Shown here in pieces: positions 27,976 to 36,694 of a stretch of DNA of 64,000 bases (position 1 is its first letter; every line of letters begins with the position of its first letter). The position numbers were made by a program, and so were the translations under genes. Source of the DNA: Desertibaculum subflavum (GTDB lineage: Bacteria; Pseudomonadota; Alphaproteobacteria; Ferrovibrionales; Ferrovibrionaceae). The DNA lies in the NCBI GenBank assembly GCA_003576705.1, contig QOZS01000027.1, forward strand, positions 1 through 64,000, in the 5' to 3' direction. Below the pieces are notes generated by a model. The model made no database searches, was not told the origin of the DNA, and saw nothing but the letters and a program-made list of their open reading frames with translations.

Positions 27976-29306
27976 TTCATCGCCACGATGCTCGCGCCAT
28001 CGGTCAGGATGAACAGCATGCCGCCGGCCACGATCGGCGCGCGCGAGGCACCGGTCGGCAGCTCGACCGCGCCCAGAATCTCGCCCGAATAGGGCGAGAC
28101 CGACAGCGCGCGGCCGCGATTGGAGACGACGACCAGCCGGTCGCTCGCCAGGATCGGCCCGTACCAGACGATCGGGTCCTTGCGATCCTTCGGGCGCTCC
28201 CAGCGCTCCAGCGGGCGGACCCAGCGGATGCGTCCGTCGCGCCGCGACAGGCAGACCAGATCGGCATCGAGCGTGATGACGAACAGGAAGTCGCCGGCGA
28301 CCCAGGGCGGCTGCACGCCGCCGATCGTCTGTTCCCAGATGCGGTCGCCGCTGCGCAGGTCGTGCGCCACCATGCGGCCGGAATGGCTGATCGCGTAGAC
28401 CCGGCCGCGATCGATCACCGGCGAGCCGGCGATGTCGTTGATGGTGGCGATCGAGCTGATCCGCTGCGCGCGGATCAGCGAATCGGTCCAGGCGACGCGG
28501 CCGGAATCCTCGCGCAGCGCCACCAGGTCGCCGGACGAGAACGGCGCCACCACCACGCCGCCTTCGACCGCCGGATTGCCGGCGCCGACGATGCCGGCAC
28601 CCTCGGCCACCGAGGTGTAGGACCAGACCGTGCGCCCGCTGTCGCCGTCCAGCGCGCTGATCTGATTGTCGTGGCCGACGACGAAGACGAGATTGCCGTC
28701 GACCGTGGGCGGCACGCGCGCCGGCGCGTTCATCTTCTGCTGCCACAGCGGCTTGCCGGTGGCGGCGTCGAGCGCGATCACCTCGCCATAGGCGGTGGCG
28801 GCGAACAGCCGGCCGCGGTCGAAGGCGATGCCGCCGCCGATGGCCCCGGAATCCTCTTCCTTCGGCGTCAGGTTGACGCCCCAGACGCGGTTGCCGGACG
28901 CCATGTCGTAGGCCGAGACGCGGCTTCGGGCATCCATCGCATAGATCCGCCCGCCGCCCGCCACCGGCTGGCCCGGGATGCGCTGGTCGCGATCGGAGCC
29001 GCTGCCGATATCGGCGCGCCACACGACGCGCGGCTGCTCCGCCAGCGCCAGGTGGTGCATGGCATGGCCCGGATAGCCGCCCACTTGCGGCCACTCCTCG
29101 TTCTCGTAGGGCCGTGGCAGGCGCACCTGCAGATCGGCCAGCCGCGGATCCGGCTCGAGCGAGCTTTCCAGTGACATCACCGAGATGCGCTCGCCCTGCA
29201 GCCGCTCCTTCGGCTTGTCGAAATCGAACAGGCTGCCCAGCGTCTCGCAGCCCGCGACCGAGACCGCCGCCAGCAGCGCCACCGCCGCGCGCAGACGGCG
29301 CGTCAT
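27972..29306 (-). CDS. bamB: outer-membrane assembly lipoprotein BamB (PQQ-like beta-propeller)
   Basis: A 444-residue lipoprotein of the BAM complex. Signal with lipobox (VSVAGC, Cys about residue 20). Residues about 70-440 form repeated PQQ-type blades: VWRADIGSGSDRDQRIPGQP, GNRVWGVNLTP, GKPLWQQKMNA, GRTVWSYTSVA, GDRIWEQTIGG and so on. Gene order YfgM-like-BamB-Der is conserved in many proteobacteria and supports the call. The ATG at 29306 overlaps the stop of the upstream YfgM-like gene (ATGA). Confidence 0.9.
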   Translation of the reverse strand: MTRRLRAAVALLAAVSVAGCETLGSLFDFDKPKERLQGERISVMSLESSLEPDPRLADLQVRLPRPYENEEWPQVGGYPGHAMHHLALAEQPRVVWRADIGSGSDRDQRIPGQPVAGGGRIYAMDARSRVSAYDMASGNRVWGVNLTPKEEDSGAIGGGIAFDRGRLFAATAYGEVIALDAATGKPLWQQKMNAPARVPPTVDGNLVFVVGHDNQISALDGDSGRTVWSYTSVAEGAGIVGAGNPAVEGGVVVAPFSSGDLVALREDSGRVAWTDSLIRAQRISSIATINDIAGSPVIDRGRVYAISHSGRMVAHDLRSGDRIWEQTIGGVQPPWVAGDFLFVITLDADLVCLSRRDGRIRWVRPLERWERPKDRKDPIVWYGPILASDRLVVVSNRGRALSVSPYSGEILGAVELPTGASRAPIVAGGMLFILTDGASIVAMK

Positions 29307-30019
29307 TGCCCGGCCTTGAGCGCGGCCAGAAGCTCGGCCGCACGGGCGCGAGATCCGGCTGGCGCCGCTGGATCGTCGGCCACTTCGGTCAGCGCCTTCT
29401 CCGCTCCAGCCCGATCGCCGCTGCGCAGCACGGCCAGCGCCAGCAGCTCCCGGGCAACGTGGCGCCAGGGCCCATCCGCCGCCAGCGGCTCGAGCCGGCG
29501 ACGCAGCTCCGCCGGATCGGCTTCGTCCATGCGCTGATAGGCGGCCATCAGGCTCGCCAGCTCGCGATAGCGGGCCGGCACGCTGGAATCGCCGGCCAGC
29601 CGCTCATACAGGGCGACGGCCTGCGCCTGATCGCCCGCCTCGGCATAGGAGCCGGCAGCGCGCAGCCCGGCCAGGGCCCGATAGCCGACCGTGCCTTCGG
29701 CAGCCAGCTTCTGGAAGGCGGCGGCCGCTTCGGCCGGCTTGCTGTCGCGCGCCAGGCGCTCGGCGGCGGCAAAGCTCGCGGCATCGGCCGCCGCCTGACG
29801 GCGCTGCCAGGCCTGCCAGCCCTCGTAAGCCGCCACCGCGCCAATCAGCAGCACTGCAATCGCGACGATGTAGGCACCGTAGCGGCGCCACAGCACCATC
29901 ATCCGGTCGCGCCGGATTTCCTCGTCGACTTCCTGGAAAATGTCGGTCAAAACCGGCCTCGGCGGCAGCTGGCGCGAAAGGGCTTCGTTAAGCGGGCGCG
30001 TACCATACTGACGGCCCAC
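29303..30019 (-). CDS. YfgM-like tetratricopeptide membrane protein
   Basis: An up to 238-residue inner-membrane protein with one N-terminal helix (about residues 49-68, YIVAIAVLLIGAVAAYEGWQ) and a periplasmic TPR-like domain. YfgM-family proteins interact with the SecYEG/PpiD translocon and neighbour BamB and Der, as here. Start uncertain: the open frame begins at GTG 30019, but the conserved N-terminus seems to be LTDIFQEVDEEIRRDR, which would start at TTG 29950; neither has a good ribosome site. Confidence 0.8.
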   Translation of the reverse strand: MGRQYGTRPLNEALSRQLPPRPVLTDIFQEVDEEIRRDRMMVLWRRYGAYIVAIAVLLIGAVAAYEGWQAWQRRQAAADAASFAAAERLARDSKPAEAAAAFQKLAAEGTVGYRALAGLRAAGSYAEAGDQAQAVALYERLAGDSSVPARYRELASLMAAYQRMDEADPAELRRRLEPLAADGPWRHVARELLALAVLRSGDRAGAEKALTEVADDPAAPAGSRARAAELLAALKAGQ

Positions 30020-30132
30020 CGGCCAAGCAAACCACGGGTCAGCGGCCTATGGCATGTGGACAGTTGAGCCAAATTGCTGCCTCACTTATGGTCAACGGCC
30101 GAATCGTTAATTCGATTTGAGGAGTAGGGCGG

Positions 30133-30792
30133 ATGACGGGGATCCCTGTGCGCGCCGGCGCCGCGGCGCTGCTGTTGCTCGCTACGGCTGCGACCCAGAG
30201 CTGGGCGCAGGGCCGCGGTCCGCTGATTCCCTTCGAATCGGAGCGTGCCGCCAGCCGCGGCGACCAGCAGCAGCTGCGGCTGCTCGACGATGCCTCGCGC
30301 ATCCCGGCGCACCGTATCCATGGCCTTCCCATCGTCGACGGCAAGATTGGCGAATACGCCCAACTGGATTCCGGCCTGCAAGTCTACTTCCCCTATGGCC
30401 GGATCGAGCGCGCCGAGAGCAAGTTCGCCAAGTACCAGGTGGACCTCAATGGCGGCCGGGCCGATCCGCATCCGGAATACCGGCGCGTCGCCGGTTTCGA
30501 CAAGGCGCTGGGCCCGATCTGCGCCAGCCGCGAATTCGCCGGCGGCGAGCGGATGGAAATGCGCATTCTCGATCGCGCCATCACGGTGGTGCACCGCACG
30601 CCGGATCGCTCGCAGCCGAACCTGCCGACCGATGCCGAGACGATCCGCGTGGTAACCTCCACCAATCTGCACTGGCTGCAGGGCGAACCGGAAGCGGCGG
30701 CACTGCACCGCAGCTGCCAGCAGGGACGCTCGACGGCTGCAAGGCCAGCTGCGGCAAGTAATGGTAAACAACCGGCCAAGAAGACGAATTAA
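30133..30792 (+). CDS. hypothetical secreted protein
   Basis: A 219-residue protein not recognised. Signal peptide about 1-26 (LLLLATAATQSWAQ), so probably periplasmic. The mature part has an aromatic/charged core (YAQLDSGLQVYFPYGRIERAE; DRAITVVHRTPDRSQPN) with two Cys, at about 136 and 194, that could pair. The last 25 residues are Ala/Lys-rich and look disordered. The ATG at 30133 is preceded by GGAGTAGGGCGG. It stands alone, divergent from the YfgM-like gene, with an AT-rich 110-bp upstream region. Confidence 0.7.
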   Translation: MTGIPVRAGAAALLLLATAATQSWAQGRGPLIPFESERAASRGDQQQLRLLDDASRIPAHRIHGLPIVDGKIGEYAQLDSGLQVYFPYGRIERAESKFAKYQVDLNGGRADPHPEYRRVAGFDKALGPICASREFAGGERMEMRILDRAITVVHRTPDRSQPNLPTDAETIRVVTSTNLHWLQGEPEAAALHRSCQQGRSTAARPAAASNGKQPAKKTN

Positions 30793-30959
30793 TAGATTGG
30801 CCAGCCTCCCTGTCAGATTTCCTTACAGGCGCTCGGAAATCTTAATAAAAGTCAATTAGTTAACCCGCGGAATCCCTGGGATTCCTGTGTTTGGCACAGC
30901 CATTGCTCTCCATCGGCGTGGCTGGGACGAGTTCCCGGGCGGAACCTGGAGATGGAACT
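30793..30959 (+). promoter_or_regulatory. upstream region of PEP-CTERM gene
   Basis: 167 bp with an AT-rich stretch (about 30840-30865, TTAATAAAAGTCAATTAG) unlike the surrounding DNA. This is likely to hold the promoter of the PEP-CTERM gene. No consensus hexamers could be placed with confidence. Confidence 0.35.
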
Positions 30960-31604
30960 ATGAACAAGTGGATTGGAATGGGTGTCGGCGGCGCGCTGGC
31001 CCTGATGTCGATGAGCGCGAACGCCTTGACGCTCACCCTCGAACAGGGCGCCAGCTCGGTGACCATCGCGGACGGCGACGCAAGCGACCTGATCGCCGGT
31101 GCGAATGCGATCTCGTGGGCCGGCGCTATCGGCACCTTCAGCGTCAACGTCTCGACCACGATCTCCTACCCCCTCACCGCGCTGCCGGTGCTGATGGATC
31201 TGAACTCCGTCAATCTGGGCGTGGGCACCCTGACGATCACCGCCGAGGAGACCTTCACCGACCTGGTCCCGCTGGCCTCGCTGCTGGCGACGATCGGCGG
31301 CACGACCTCGGGCGAGGGCATCGAGTACGACGTGTACATCAACACCGGCAGCGGCGACGTTCTCGTCAGCTCGCTGGATTTCGACACGTCGCCCTATGCC
31401 GGCAGCGTGAGCGAGCTGCTCGCCGAGGAGATTCTGGCCGGCCCCTACACTATCAAGCAGGTGGTCACGATCACCCATAGCGAGCCGGGCCAGCTCACCA
31501 GCTTCGACGCGGAAGTGCGCGAAGTTTCCGAGCCGGCCTCGCTGGCGCTGTTCGGCCTCGGCCTGCTGGGCATGGGCGCGCTGCGCCGCCGCAAGTCGGC
31601 CTGA
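30960..31604 (+). CDS. PEP-CTERM sorting domain protein
   Basis: A 214-residue exported protein. Signal peptide about 1-22 (GGALALMSMSANA), a Thr/Ser/Gly-rich beta-type body with almost no Lys or Cys, and a C-terminal sorting signal SEPASLALFGLGLLGMGAL followed by RRRKSA. PEP-CTERM tails are cut by an exosortase and such proteins usually go to the surface or exopolysaccharide matrix; no exosortase lies in the window. The frame is open upstream to 30891; the ATG at 30960 gives the signal peptide and follows GGAG. Monocistronic with its own terminator. Role of the body unknown. Confidence 0.88.
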   Translation: MNKWIGMGVGGALALMSMSANALTLTLEQGASSVTIADGDASDLIAGANAISWAGAIGTFSVNVSTTISYPLTALPVLMDLNSVNLGVGTLTITAEETFTDLVPLASLLATIGGTTSGEGIEYDVYINTGSGDVLVSSLDFDTSPYAGSVSELLAEEILAGPYTIKQVVTITHSEPGQLTSFDAEVREVSEPASLALFGLGLLGMGALRRRKSA

Positions 31605-31658
31605 GCGCGGGACATTGTGCACCGCCCGGCTTCACCGGGCGGCGGGGATGAGACGAGG

Positions 31659-31691
31659 AACGGCTCCGGCAACGGGGCCGTTCTTCTTTTT
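31659..31691 (+). terminator. intrinsic terminator after PEP-CTERM gene
   Basis: A 10-bp stem (AACGGCTCCG / CGGGGCCGTT, one G-T pair) with a GCAA loop and a CTTCTTTTT tail. A second hairpin without T run, CCGCCCGG / CCGGGCGG, lies just upstream at 31622-31642. Confidence 0.8.
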
Positions 31692-31693
31692 GG

Positions 31694-32038
31694 CTACGAC
31701 TTCCCGGTGCCCCGCGGGGCTGCGGGCAAGGCCCGCATCAGCCGCGCCGCCGCGTCCCGAACGGCGCCGGCATGGGCCGCATCAACCGTGGCCCCGGATT
31801 CCAGCGACGCGGCGATATCGTCCAGGATGCCGGCGAAGAGAAAGTGATGCAGATGCAGCATCACTTCGCGCCGCTCGTCGCCCAGGCGCAGCAGCTTGAT
31901 CGTCATCCTGTCCGGCTCCGCATGCGCTTCGAAGCGGCTGAGACGGCCGAACTCGCCGAAATAGAGCTTGTCGGGGAAATCGACGGAGACCTCCGCCTTG
32001 TCGGCGATCGGCTTCATCACGGGCTTCTTGCTGGGCAT
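31694..32038 (-). CDS. conserved hypothetical small protein
   Basis: A 114-residue soluble protein, not recognised. The core VDFPDKLYFGEFGRLSRFEAH then MTIKLLRLGDERREVMLHLHHFLFAGILDDIA (in two stretches, about 19-75) suggests a small alpha/beta fold. No signal or membrane helix. The start codon at 32038 follows GGGAG. It is convergent with the PEP-CTERM gene and divergent from the gene at 32184. Base composition and codon use resemble the neighbours. Confidence 0.65.
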   Translation of the reverse strand: MPSKKPVMKPIADKAEVSVDFPDKLYFGEFGRLSRFEAHAEPDRMTIKLLRLGDERREVMLHLHHFLFAGILDDIAASLESGATVDAAHAGAVRDAAARLMRALPAAPRGTGKS

Positions 32039-32183
32039 CGGCGCGCTCCCTGGGGGATCGGCGCCAGGATCGTCGCGACCGGCCGGATTTCATTGATGCC
32101 GATCAAGGAGGACCCGCCGCCGAACTGGCCTAGTGGCGCCACGGCTGAATTCGCCGGCCCGCGGGAGCCTGAGGAACCTGGTC

Positions 32184-32585
32184 ATGAAGCATTTCCACTG
32201 CGTCGTCTGGATCGACCATCGCGAAGCCCACATCGTTTCCTTCGACGAGCACGATGCCGACCGGCAGACGGTTCGCGCCGAGCACGCCGATCGCCGCCTG
32301 CACCACAAGGGCGGCGCGCAAAGCGGCCGGCGCAATCCGGAGGACAAGGCTTTCTATGCCGAGGTGGCCAAGGCACTGGCCGGCGCCGGCGCGGTGCTGA
32401 TCACCGGGCCTGCCGACGCCAAGACGCATCTGAAGGAAGAGATCGACAGCCATCATCCCGCGCTGGCCAAGCAGGTCGCCGGTGTGGAAACGGTCGACCA
32501 TCCCTCGGACGGCGAGCTTGTGGCCCTGGCGCGCCGGCAGTTCGCGGCGCTGGACCGCATGACGCCGCAGCGCGCCGGCATTTAG
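32184..32585 (+). CDS. small 'translational machinery protein'-like protein (eRF1-domain relative)
   Basis: A 133-residue soluble protein. It begins MKHFHCVVWIDHREAHIVSF and contains the Asn/His-rich middle (DRRLHHKGG), AGAVLITGPADAKTHLKEEI and the ending VETVDHPSDGELVALARRQF. This pattern belongs to a widespread small family usually labelled translational machinery protein or linked to bacterial eRF1-like proteins; the role is not established. The open frame runs back to 32133, but the ATG at 32184 matches the family N-terminus. Isolated gene. Confidence 0.7.
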   Translation: MKHFHCVVWIDHREAHIVSFDEHDADRQTVRAEHADRRLHHKGGAQSGRRNPEDKAFYAEVAKALAGAGAVLITGPADAKTHLKEEIDSHHPALAKQVAGVETVDHPSDGELVALARRQFAALDRMTPQRAGI

Positions 32586-32637
32586 ATCGGCGGAAAGCAT
32601 CCCGCCGCCCGAACGGACGGCGGGATGCCCGTTTCGC

Positions 32638-33084
32638 TCAAGCGGCCGCGAGCGCCCGCGCACGACGAAGCGCGCCGAGGCCGGCGGCCTCGGCCAGCGC
32701 GATCAGCGCCACCACGGCGGCAATATCCGCGACGATCAGCCGGCCCCAGAGGGTGAAGGCCTGCGGCGCCGCCGCGAGCAGCACCAGCGAGCCGATCACC
32801 CAGGCGGCATCCAGTGCCAGGATCAGTCTGGCGCCGAACAGCCGCGGCGCCTCCCGCCGCGCCTCGACGGCGACCAGCACGCCGAAGGCCGCGGTGCCGG
32901 CGCCGACGACAGCGAACAGAACGGGCGCGGAGAGTCCGAGGACGCCTTGCGGCAGGTCGAGCAGCGCCGCGGCGAGCGGGTTCGCGCCGGCCAGCATGAC
33001 CAGGCCGGCAAGGATGGAGAACACCGCGTTGACCGCGAAGGCGCGGCGCAAGGGCTGGAAGGCGGCGGATGCGGATGTAGACAT
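32638..33084 (-). CDS. small four-helix integral membrane protein
   Basis: A 148-residue membrane protein with about four hydrophobic helices (residues about 17-40, 48-70, 85-107, 112-135). No catalytic motif seen. The frame opens at 33135, but the ATG at 33084 has GGAGG eight bases upstream and is preferred. It is divergent from the XRE/MmyB regulator at 33203, with 118 bp between the starts, so it is a likely target of that regulator (inference from layout). Confidence 0.72.
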   Translation of the reverse strand: MSTSASAAFQPLRRAFAVNAVFSILAGLVMLAGANPLAAALLDLPQGVLGLSAPVLFAVVGAGTAAFGVLVAVEARREAPRLFGARLILALDAAWVIGSLVLLAAAPQAFTLWGRLIVADIAAVVALIALAEAAGLGALRRARALAAA

Positions 33085-33202
33085 GGCGGAACCTCCGTTT
33101 CGATTGTTCATCGACGGGGGCAAGGCTCGGGCCAAGGGCGCTCGCCCTCAATTACCGGGGTGGTAATCGCAGGCGCTCCGGAACCATGCCAATCTCCATG
33201 CC

Positions 33203-34006
33203 ATGCAGATCACCACGGCCAGCGAAACCACCAGAGGCTTCGGCGCCGAGCTCCGCTCCTGGCGGATGCGCCGCGGCCTCTCCCAGCTCGACCTCGCGCT
33301 GCGCTGCGGCACCTCGCAGCGCCATCTGAGCTTCCTCGAAACCGGCCGCGCCCGGCCGAGCCGCGGCATGGTCCTCGCTTTGGCAGGAGTGCTCGACGTG
33401 CCGCTACGCCATCAGAACGCCCTGCTGCTCGCCGCCGGCTTCGCGCCGGCCTTCCGCGAACGCGCGCTCGGCACGCCGGAACTGACCGCCATCGACCGCG
33501 CGGTGAGCCTGATGCTGGCCAAGCAGGAGCCCTATCCGGCGCTGATCATCGACCGGCGCTGGCGCTACACGCGCGGCAATGCCGGCGCGGTCAAGCTGTT
33601 CACCCTCATCGCCGGGGGCGAACCGCCGCCCGGCACCAACCTGCAGGACGCGCTGCTGGCGCCCCAGGGCATGCGCCAGATCATCGAGAACTGGGACGAG
33701 GTGGCAACCTGGACCTTGCGTCGCGCCCAGGCCGAGGCGGTGATCGAGGGCACGCCGGAGGCGATGGCCGAGATGGACCGCCTGCTCGCCTTCCCCGGCC
33801 TGCCCAAGCTCGCCAACACGCCGAAGCACGACGGCACCCTGCCGCCGGTGCTGACGATGAACATTGTGAAGGACGGCATCCGGCTCTCGCTGTTCTCCAC
33901 CATCGCGACGCTCGGCACGCCGCTCGACGTCACCATGCAGGACCTGCGCATCGAGACCTTCTTCCCGGCCGACGATGCGACGGAGGCGTGGTTCCAGGGC
34001 GCCTGA
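33203..34006 (+). CDS. XRE-family transcriptional regulator with MmyB-like ligand domain
   Basis: A 267-residue regulator. An N-terminal helix-turn-helix (about 10-65) includes LSQLDLALRCGTSQRHLSFLE, followed by the MmyB-like domain (about 100-260; ALIIDRRWRYTRGNAGAVKLF), related to PAS folds that bind fatty acids or similar ligands. Such proteins often regulate a neighbouring divergent gene; here that is the membrane protein at 32638-33084. Ends three bases before the convergent transporter gene's stop. Confidence 0.9.
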   Translation: MQITTASETTRGFGAELRSWRMRRGLSQLDLALRCGTSQRHLSFLETGRARPSRGMVLALAGVLDVPLRHQNALLLAAGFAPAFRERALGTPELTAIDRAVSLMLAKQEPYPALIIDRRWRYTRGNAGAVKLFTLIAGGEPPPGTNLQDALLAPQGMRQIIENWDEVATWTLRRAQAEAVIEGTPEAMAEMDRLLAFPGLPKLANTPKHDGTLPPVLTMNIVKDGIRLSLFSTIATLGTPLDVTMQDLRIETFFPADDATEAWFQGA

Positions 34007-34009
34007 GGC

Positions 34010-34990
34010 TCAGGCGGCGGCGGGCAGCGACCGGGCTTCGCGGGCCTGTGCATAGCGCTGCGCCACATAGGAGCAGGTGATCAGCTGAAGCTGGTGGTAC
34101 AGCATCAGCGGCAGCACGATCATGCCGATGCCCTGGCCGGCGAACAGGATGTTGGCGAGCGGCACGCCGGTGGCGAGGCTTTTGGTCGAGCCGCAGAAGG
34201 TCGCGGTGATCATGTCCGCCCGGTCGAAACCGAAAGCGCGTGCCGCGAAGCGCGCGCCGGCGAGGACCGAGGCCAGCAGAACGGCGACGACCGCGAACAG
34301 GACCGCCAGGTCGATCGGCGAAACCTGCCGCCACAGGCCCTGCAGCATGGCCGCGCCGAAGGCGCCGTAGACGATCAGCAGGATCGAGCCGCGATCGGTG
34401 AACTGAAGCATCTTCTTGTGGCGCGCGATGAAGCTGCCGATCCGCGGCCGCAGCACCTGGCCGGCGAGGAAGGGCAGCAACAGCTGCAGCACGATGCCGC
34501 GCACGATGTCGAGATTGAGCGCAAAGCCCTGCGCCTGCATCAGAGCCGCGATCAGCGCCGGGGTCAGCACGACGCCGATCAGGTTGGAGGCCGAGGCACT
34601 GCACACCGCCGCCGGCACGTTGCCGCCGGCCATCCCGGTCAGCGCGACCGAGGCCTGCACCGTCGAGGGGACGCAGCAGAGGAACAGCACGCCGGCGGCG
34701 AGCGCCGGCGTGATCACGGCCGGTGCCAGCAGGCCGATGCCGAGCCCCGCCAGGGGAAAGGCAACGAAGGTCACGGCGAGAATGAGGAGATGCAGCTTCC
34801 AGCGCGTCAGGCCGGCCAGGACCGCCTCGCGCGAAAGGTTGGCGCCGTGCAGGAAGAAGACCAGCCCGACGCCGATCTGCGTCACCACCGAGAGCACGTC
34901 CTTCGGCCAGCCCGAAGCCGGCAGGGCGGAGCCGATCAGCGCCGCGGCGATCAGCGAGAGCGAGAACTTGTCGGGCCGGGGAAATCGCAT
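34010..34990 (-). CDS. SBF/BASS-like transporter (bile acid:sodium symporter family)
   Basis: A 326-residue membrane protein with about nine to ten helices. Motifs of the SBF-like family include LFFLCCVPSTVQASVALTG-type sequence (about 105-120) and the Gly/Ser/Asn patch SASNLIGVVLTPALI (about 140). These proteins move organic acids with Na+; the substrate is not known. The open frame begins at 35032; the ATG at 34990 matches the family N-terminus (MRFPRPDKFSLSLI). Divergent from the LysR regulator at 35076, 85 bp apart, which probably controls it. Confidence 0.86.
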   Translation of the reverse strand: MRFPRPDKFSLSLIAAALIGSALPASGWPKDVLSVVTQIGVGLVFFLHGANLSREAVLAGLTRWKLHLLILAVTFVAFPLAGLGIGLLAPAVITPALAAGVLFLCCVPSTVQASVALTGMAGGNVPAAVCSASASNLIGVVLTPALIAALMQAQGFALNLDIVRGIVLQLLLPFLAGQVLRPRIGSFIARHKKMLQFTDRGSILLIVYGAFGAAMLQGLWRQVSPIDLAVLFAVVAVLLASVLAGARFAARAFGFDRADMITATFCGSTKSLATGVPLANILFAGQGIGMIVLPLMLYHQLQLITCSYVAQRYAQAREARSLPAAA

Positions 34991-35075
34991 GGCGCCAAAA
35001 TGCGCCCTTGGCGGCGCATCGTGGAAGCCCAATAAGTACTATATTTGTTATTCGATTTCGTAATAGGCGAGTGCC

Positions 35076-35933
35076 GTGTTCGACCCAACCCTGCTCAGGA
35101 CCTTTTCCACCGTCGTCCGCACCCGCAGCTTTTCCGAGGCGGCGCGCCGGCTCGGCCTTGGCCAGCCGACGGTCAGCCAGCACATCCGCAAGCTGGAGGA
35201 GCAGTCGGGCCGCCGCCTGTTCGTGCGCGACACGCACAGCGTCACCCCGACGGCGGATGGCGAGGCGATGGTGGAGCTCGCCCGCGGCGTGCTGGAGGCG
35301 AGCGAGCGGGCCTGGCGCTATTTCGAAGGCTCCGAGCTGTCCGGCAAGGTACGGTTCGGCGCGTCGGAGGATTTCGTGCGGAGCGGCCTGCCCGCCCTGC
35401 TGCGGGAATTCAACCGCCTGCATCCCTCTGTCGAGCTGGAGCTGACGGTCGCGCTGAGCGGCATCCTTTACCAGCAGCTCGAGGCGGGCACGCTCGACCT
35501 TGTACTGGCCAAGCGCCGGGTCGGCGGCGATCGCGGCCGGCCGGTCTGGCGCGAGCGCATGGTCTGGGTCGCCCGCGAGGATATGCGCGTCGAGCGAGGC
35601 GAGCCAGTTCCGCTCGCCGCCTTCCCGCCGCCCAGCATCAGCCGCGCCATGGCGATCGAGGCGCTGGACCGCGCGCGCCTGCCCTGGCGCATCGTCTGCA
35701 CCTGCGGCAGCCTCGCCGGCCTGCATGCCGCCGCACTCGCCGGCTTCGGCTTCATGGTGCAGCCGGAAAGCATGGTCCCGGCCGGGCTGGTCAAGGCGCG
35801 CGCGAGCCTGAAGCTGCCCGATCCGGGCGAGATCGAGTTCGTGATCGCGAGCCGCCAGCGCCGGCTCGATCCGCCGGCGGCGGCGCTCGCCGATCTGATC
35901 ATGCAGAGCGGCCGGCGCCTGCAGGCGGCCTAG
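35076..35933 (+). CDS. LysR-family transcriptional regulator
   Basis: A 285-residue regulator with the N-terminal winged helix (about 3-62: LRTFSTVVRTRSFSEAARRL, then QPTVSQHIRKLEEQ) and an effector-binding domain (about 90-280). The start is GTG at 35076. Divergent from the SBF-type transporter, the standard layout for a LysR regulator and its target, and convergent with the SDR gene (9 bp). The effector is unknown; it could also act on the cassette that follows, but nothing visible shows this. Confidence 0.92.
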   Translation: MFDPTLLRTFSTVVRTRSFSEAARRLGLGQPTVSQHIRKLEEQSGRRLFVRDTHSVTPTADGEAMVELARGVLEASERAWRYFEGSELSGKVRFGASEDFVRSGLPALLREFNRLHPSVELELTVALSGILYQQLEAGTLDLVLAKRRVGGDRGRPVWRERMVWVAREDMRVERGEPVPLAAFPPPSISRAMAIEALDRARLPWRIVCTCGSLAGLHAAALAGFGFMVQPESMVPAGLVKARASLKLPDPGEIEFVIASRQRRLDPPAAALADLIMQSGRRLQAA

Positions 35934-35942
35934 AGGGCCTGG

Positions 35943-36692
35943 TTAAAGCGTGAGCCCGCCATCGACATGGATCGACTGGCCGGTGATGTAGGCGGCCTCC
36001 GGCGAGAGCAGGAAGGCGATCGTCGCGGCGATTTCCGCCGGTTCGCCCAGGCGGCCGATCGGAATGCGTTCGATTGCGGCCTTCCAGCGTTCCGGGGTGA
36101 GGCTGGAGACCGTGCTGCCGTCCTTGCGCACGAAGCCCGGCACCACGCAATTGACGGTGATGCCGGCCGGCGCCAACTCCGCCGCCAGCGAGCGCGCCAA
36201 TGCCTCCATGCCGCCCTTCGCCGCCGCCGAGGCCGGGAAGCCGTCGCCGCCCAGCTTGAACACATGGGCGACGAAGGAGCTGACCGCGACGATGCGGCCC
36301 GAGGAAGATTGCCGCAGCAAGGGCAGCGCCGCACGGGCCAGCCGGTGCAGGCCGCCGATCATCACAGAGAGCGACGTCTCCAGCGTCGCGCTGTCGAGAT
36401 CGGCCATCGCGCCGCGCCTAGCGAAACCGGCATTGGCCACCACGGCATCGAGCCCGCCGAAGCGTTCCCGCGCGATCTCGACCAGCCGGGCGGCCGTCGC
36501 CGGATCTTCCATGGCGCCGAGGCCGGTCGCCACCGCCGCACCTTGCGCCCGCGCATCGGCCGCAACTGCATCGATCTCTGCCTGCCGGCTGCCGGTATGC
36601 AGAACCAGGCGAGTTTCCGGGGCGGCGAGGCGACGGGCGAGCGCGGCACCGATGCCGCTGGCCGCGCCGGTGATCAGGATGGTGCGCGGCAT
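35943..36692 (-). CDS. short-chain dehydrogenase/reductase family protein lacking catalytic Tyr
   Basis: A 249-residue Rossmann protein with the SDR nucleotide motif TGAASGIG (about 8-15), NAG (about 86) and the C-terminal DGG. The active site departs from the family: the YxxxK motif reads S155-A-A-A-K159 (FPASAAAKGG), so the catalytic Tyr is Ser; the Ser pair of VAVSS (138-139) is present but three residues further away than usual. It may be a weak or non-classical reductase or a binding protein. Last gene of the four-gene minus-strand cassette; the ATG is two bases after the racemase-family stop (TGACGATG). Confidence 0.88.
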   Translation of the reverse strand: MPRTILITGAASGIGAALARRLAAPETRLVLHTGSRQAEIDAVAADARAQGAAVATGLGAMEDPATAARLVEIARERFGGLDAVVANAGFARRGAMADLDSATLETSLSVMIGGLHRLARAALPLLRQSSSGRIVAVSSFVAHVFKLGGDGFPASAAAKGGMEALARSLAAELAPAGITVNCVVPGFVRKDGSTVSSLTPERWKAAIERIPIGRLGEPAEIAATIAFLLSPEAAYITGQSIHVDGGLTL

Positions 36693-36694
36693 CG

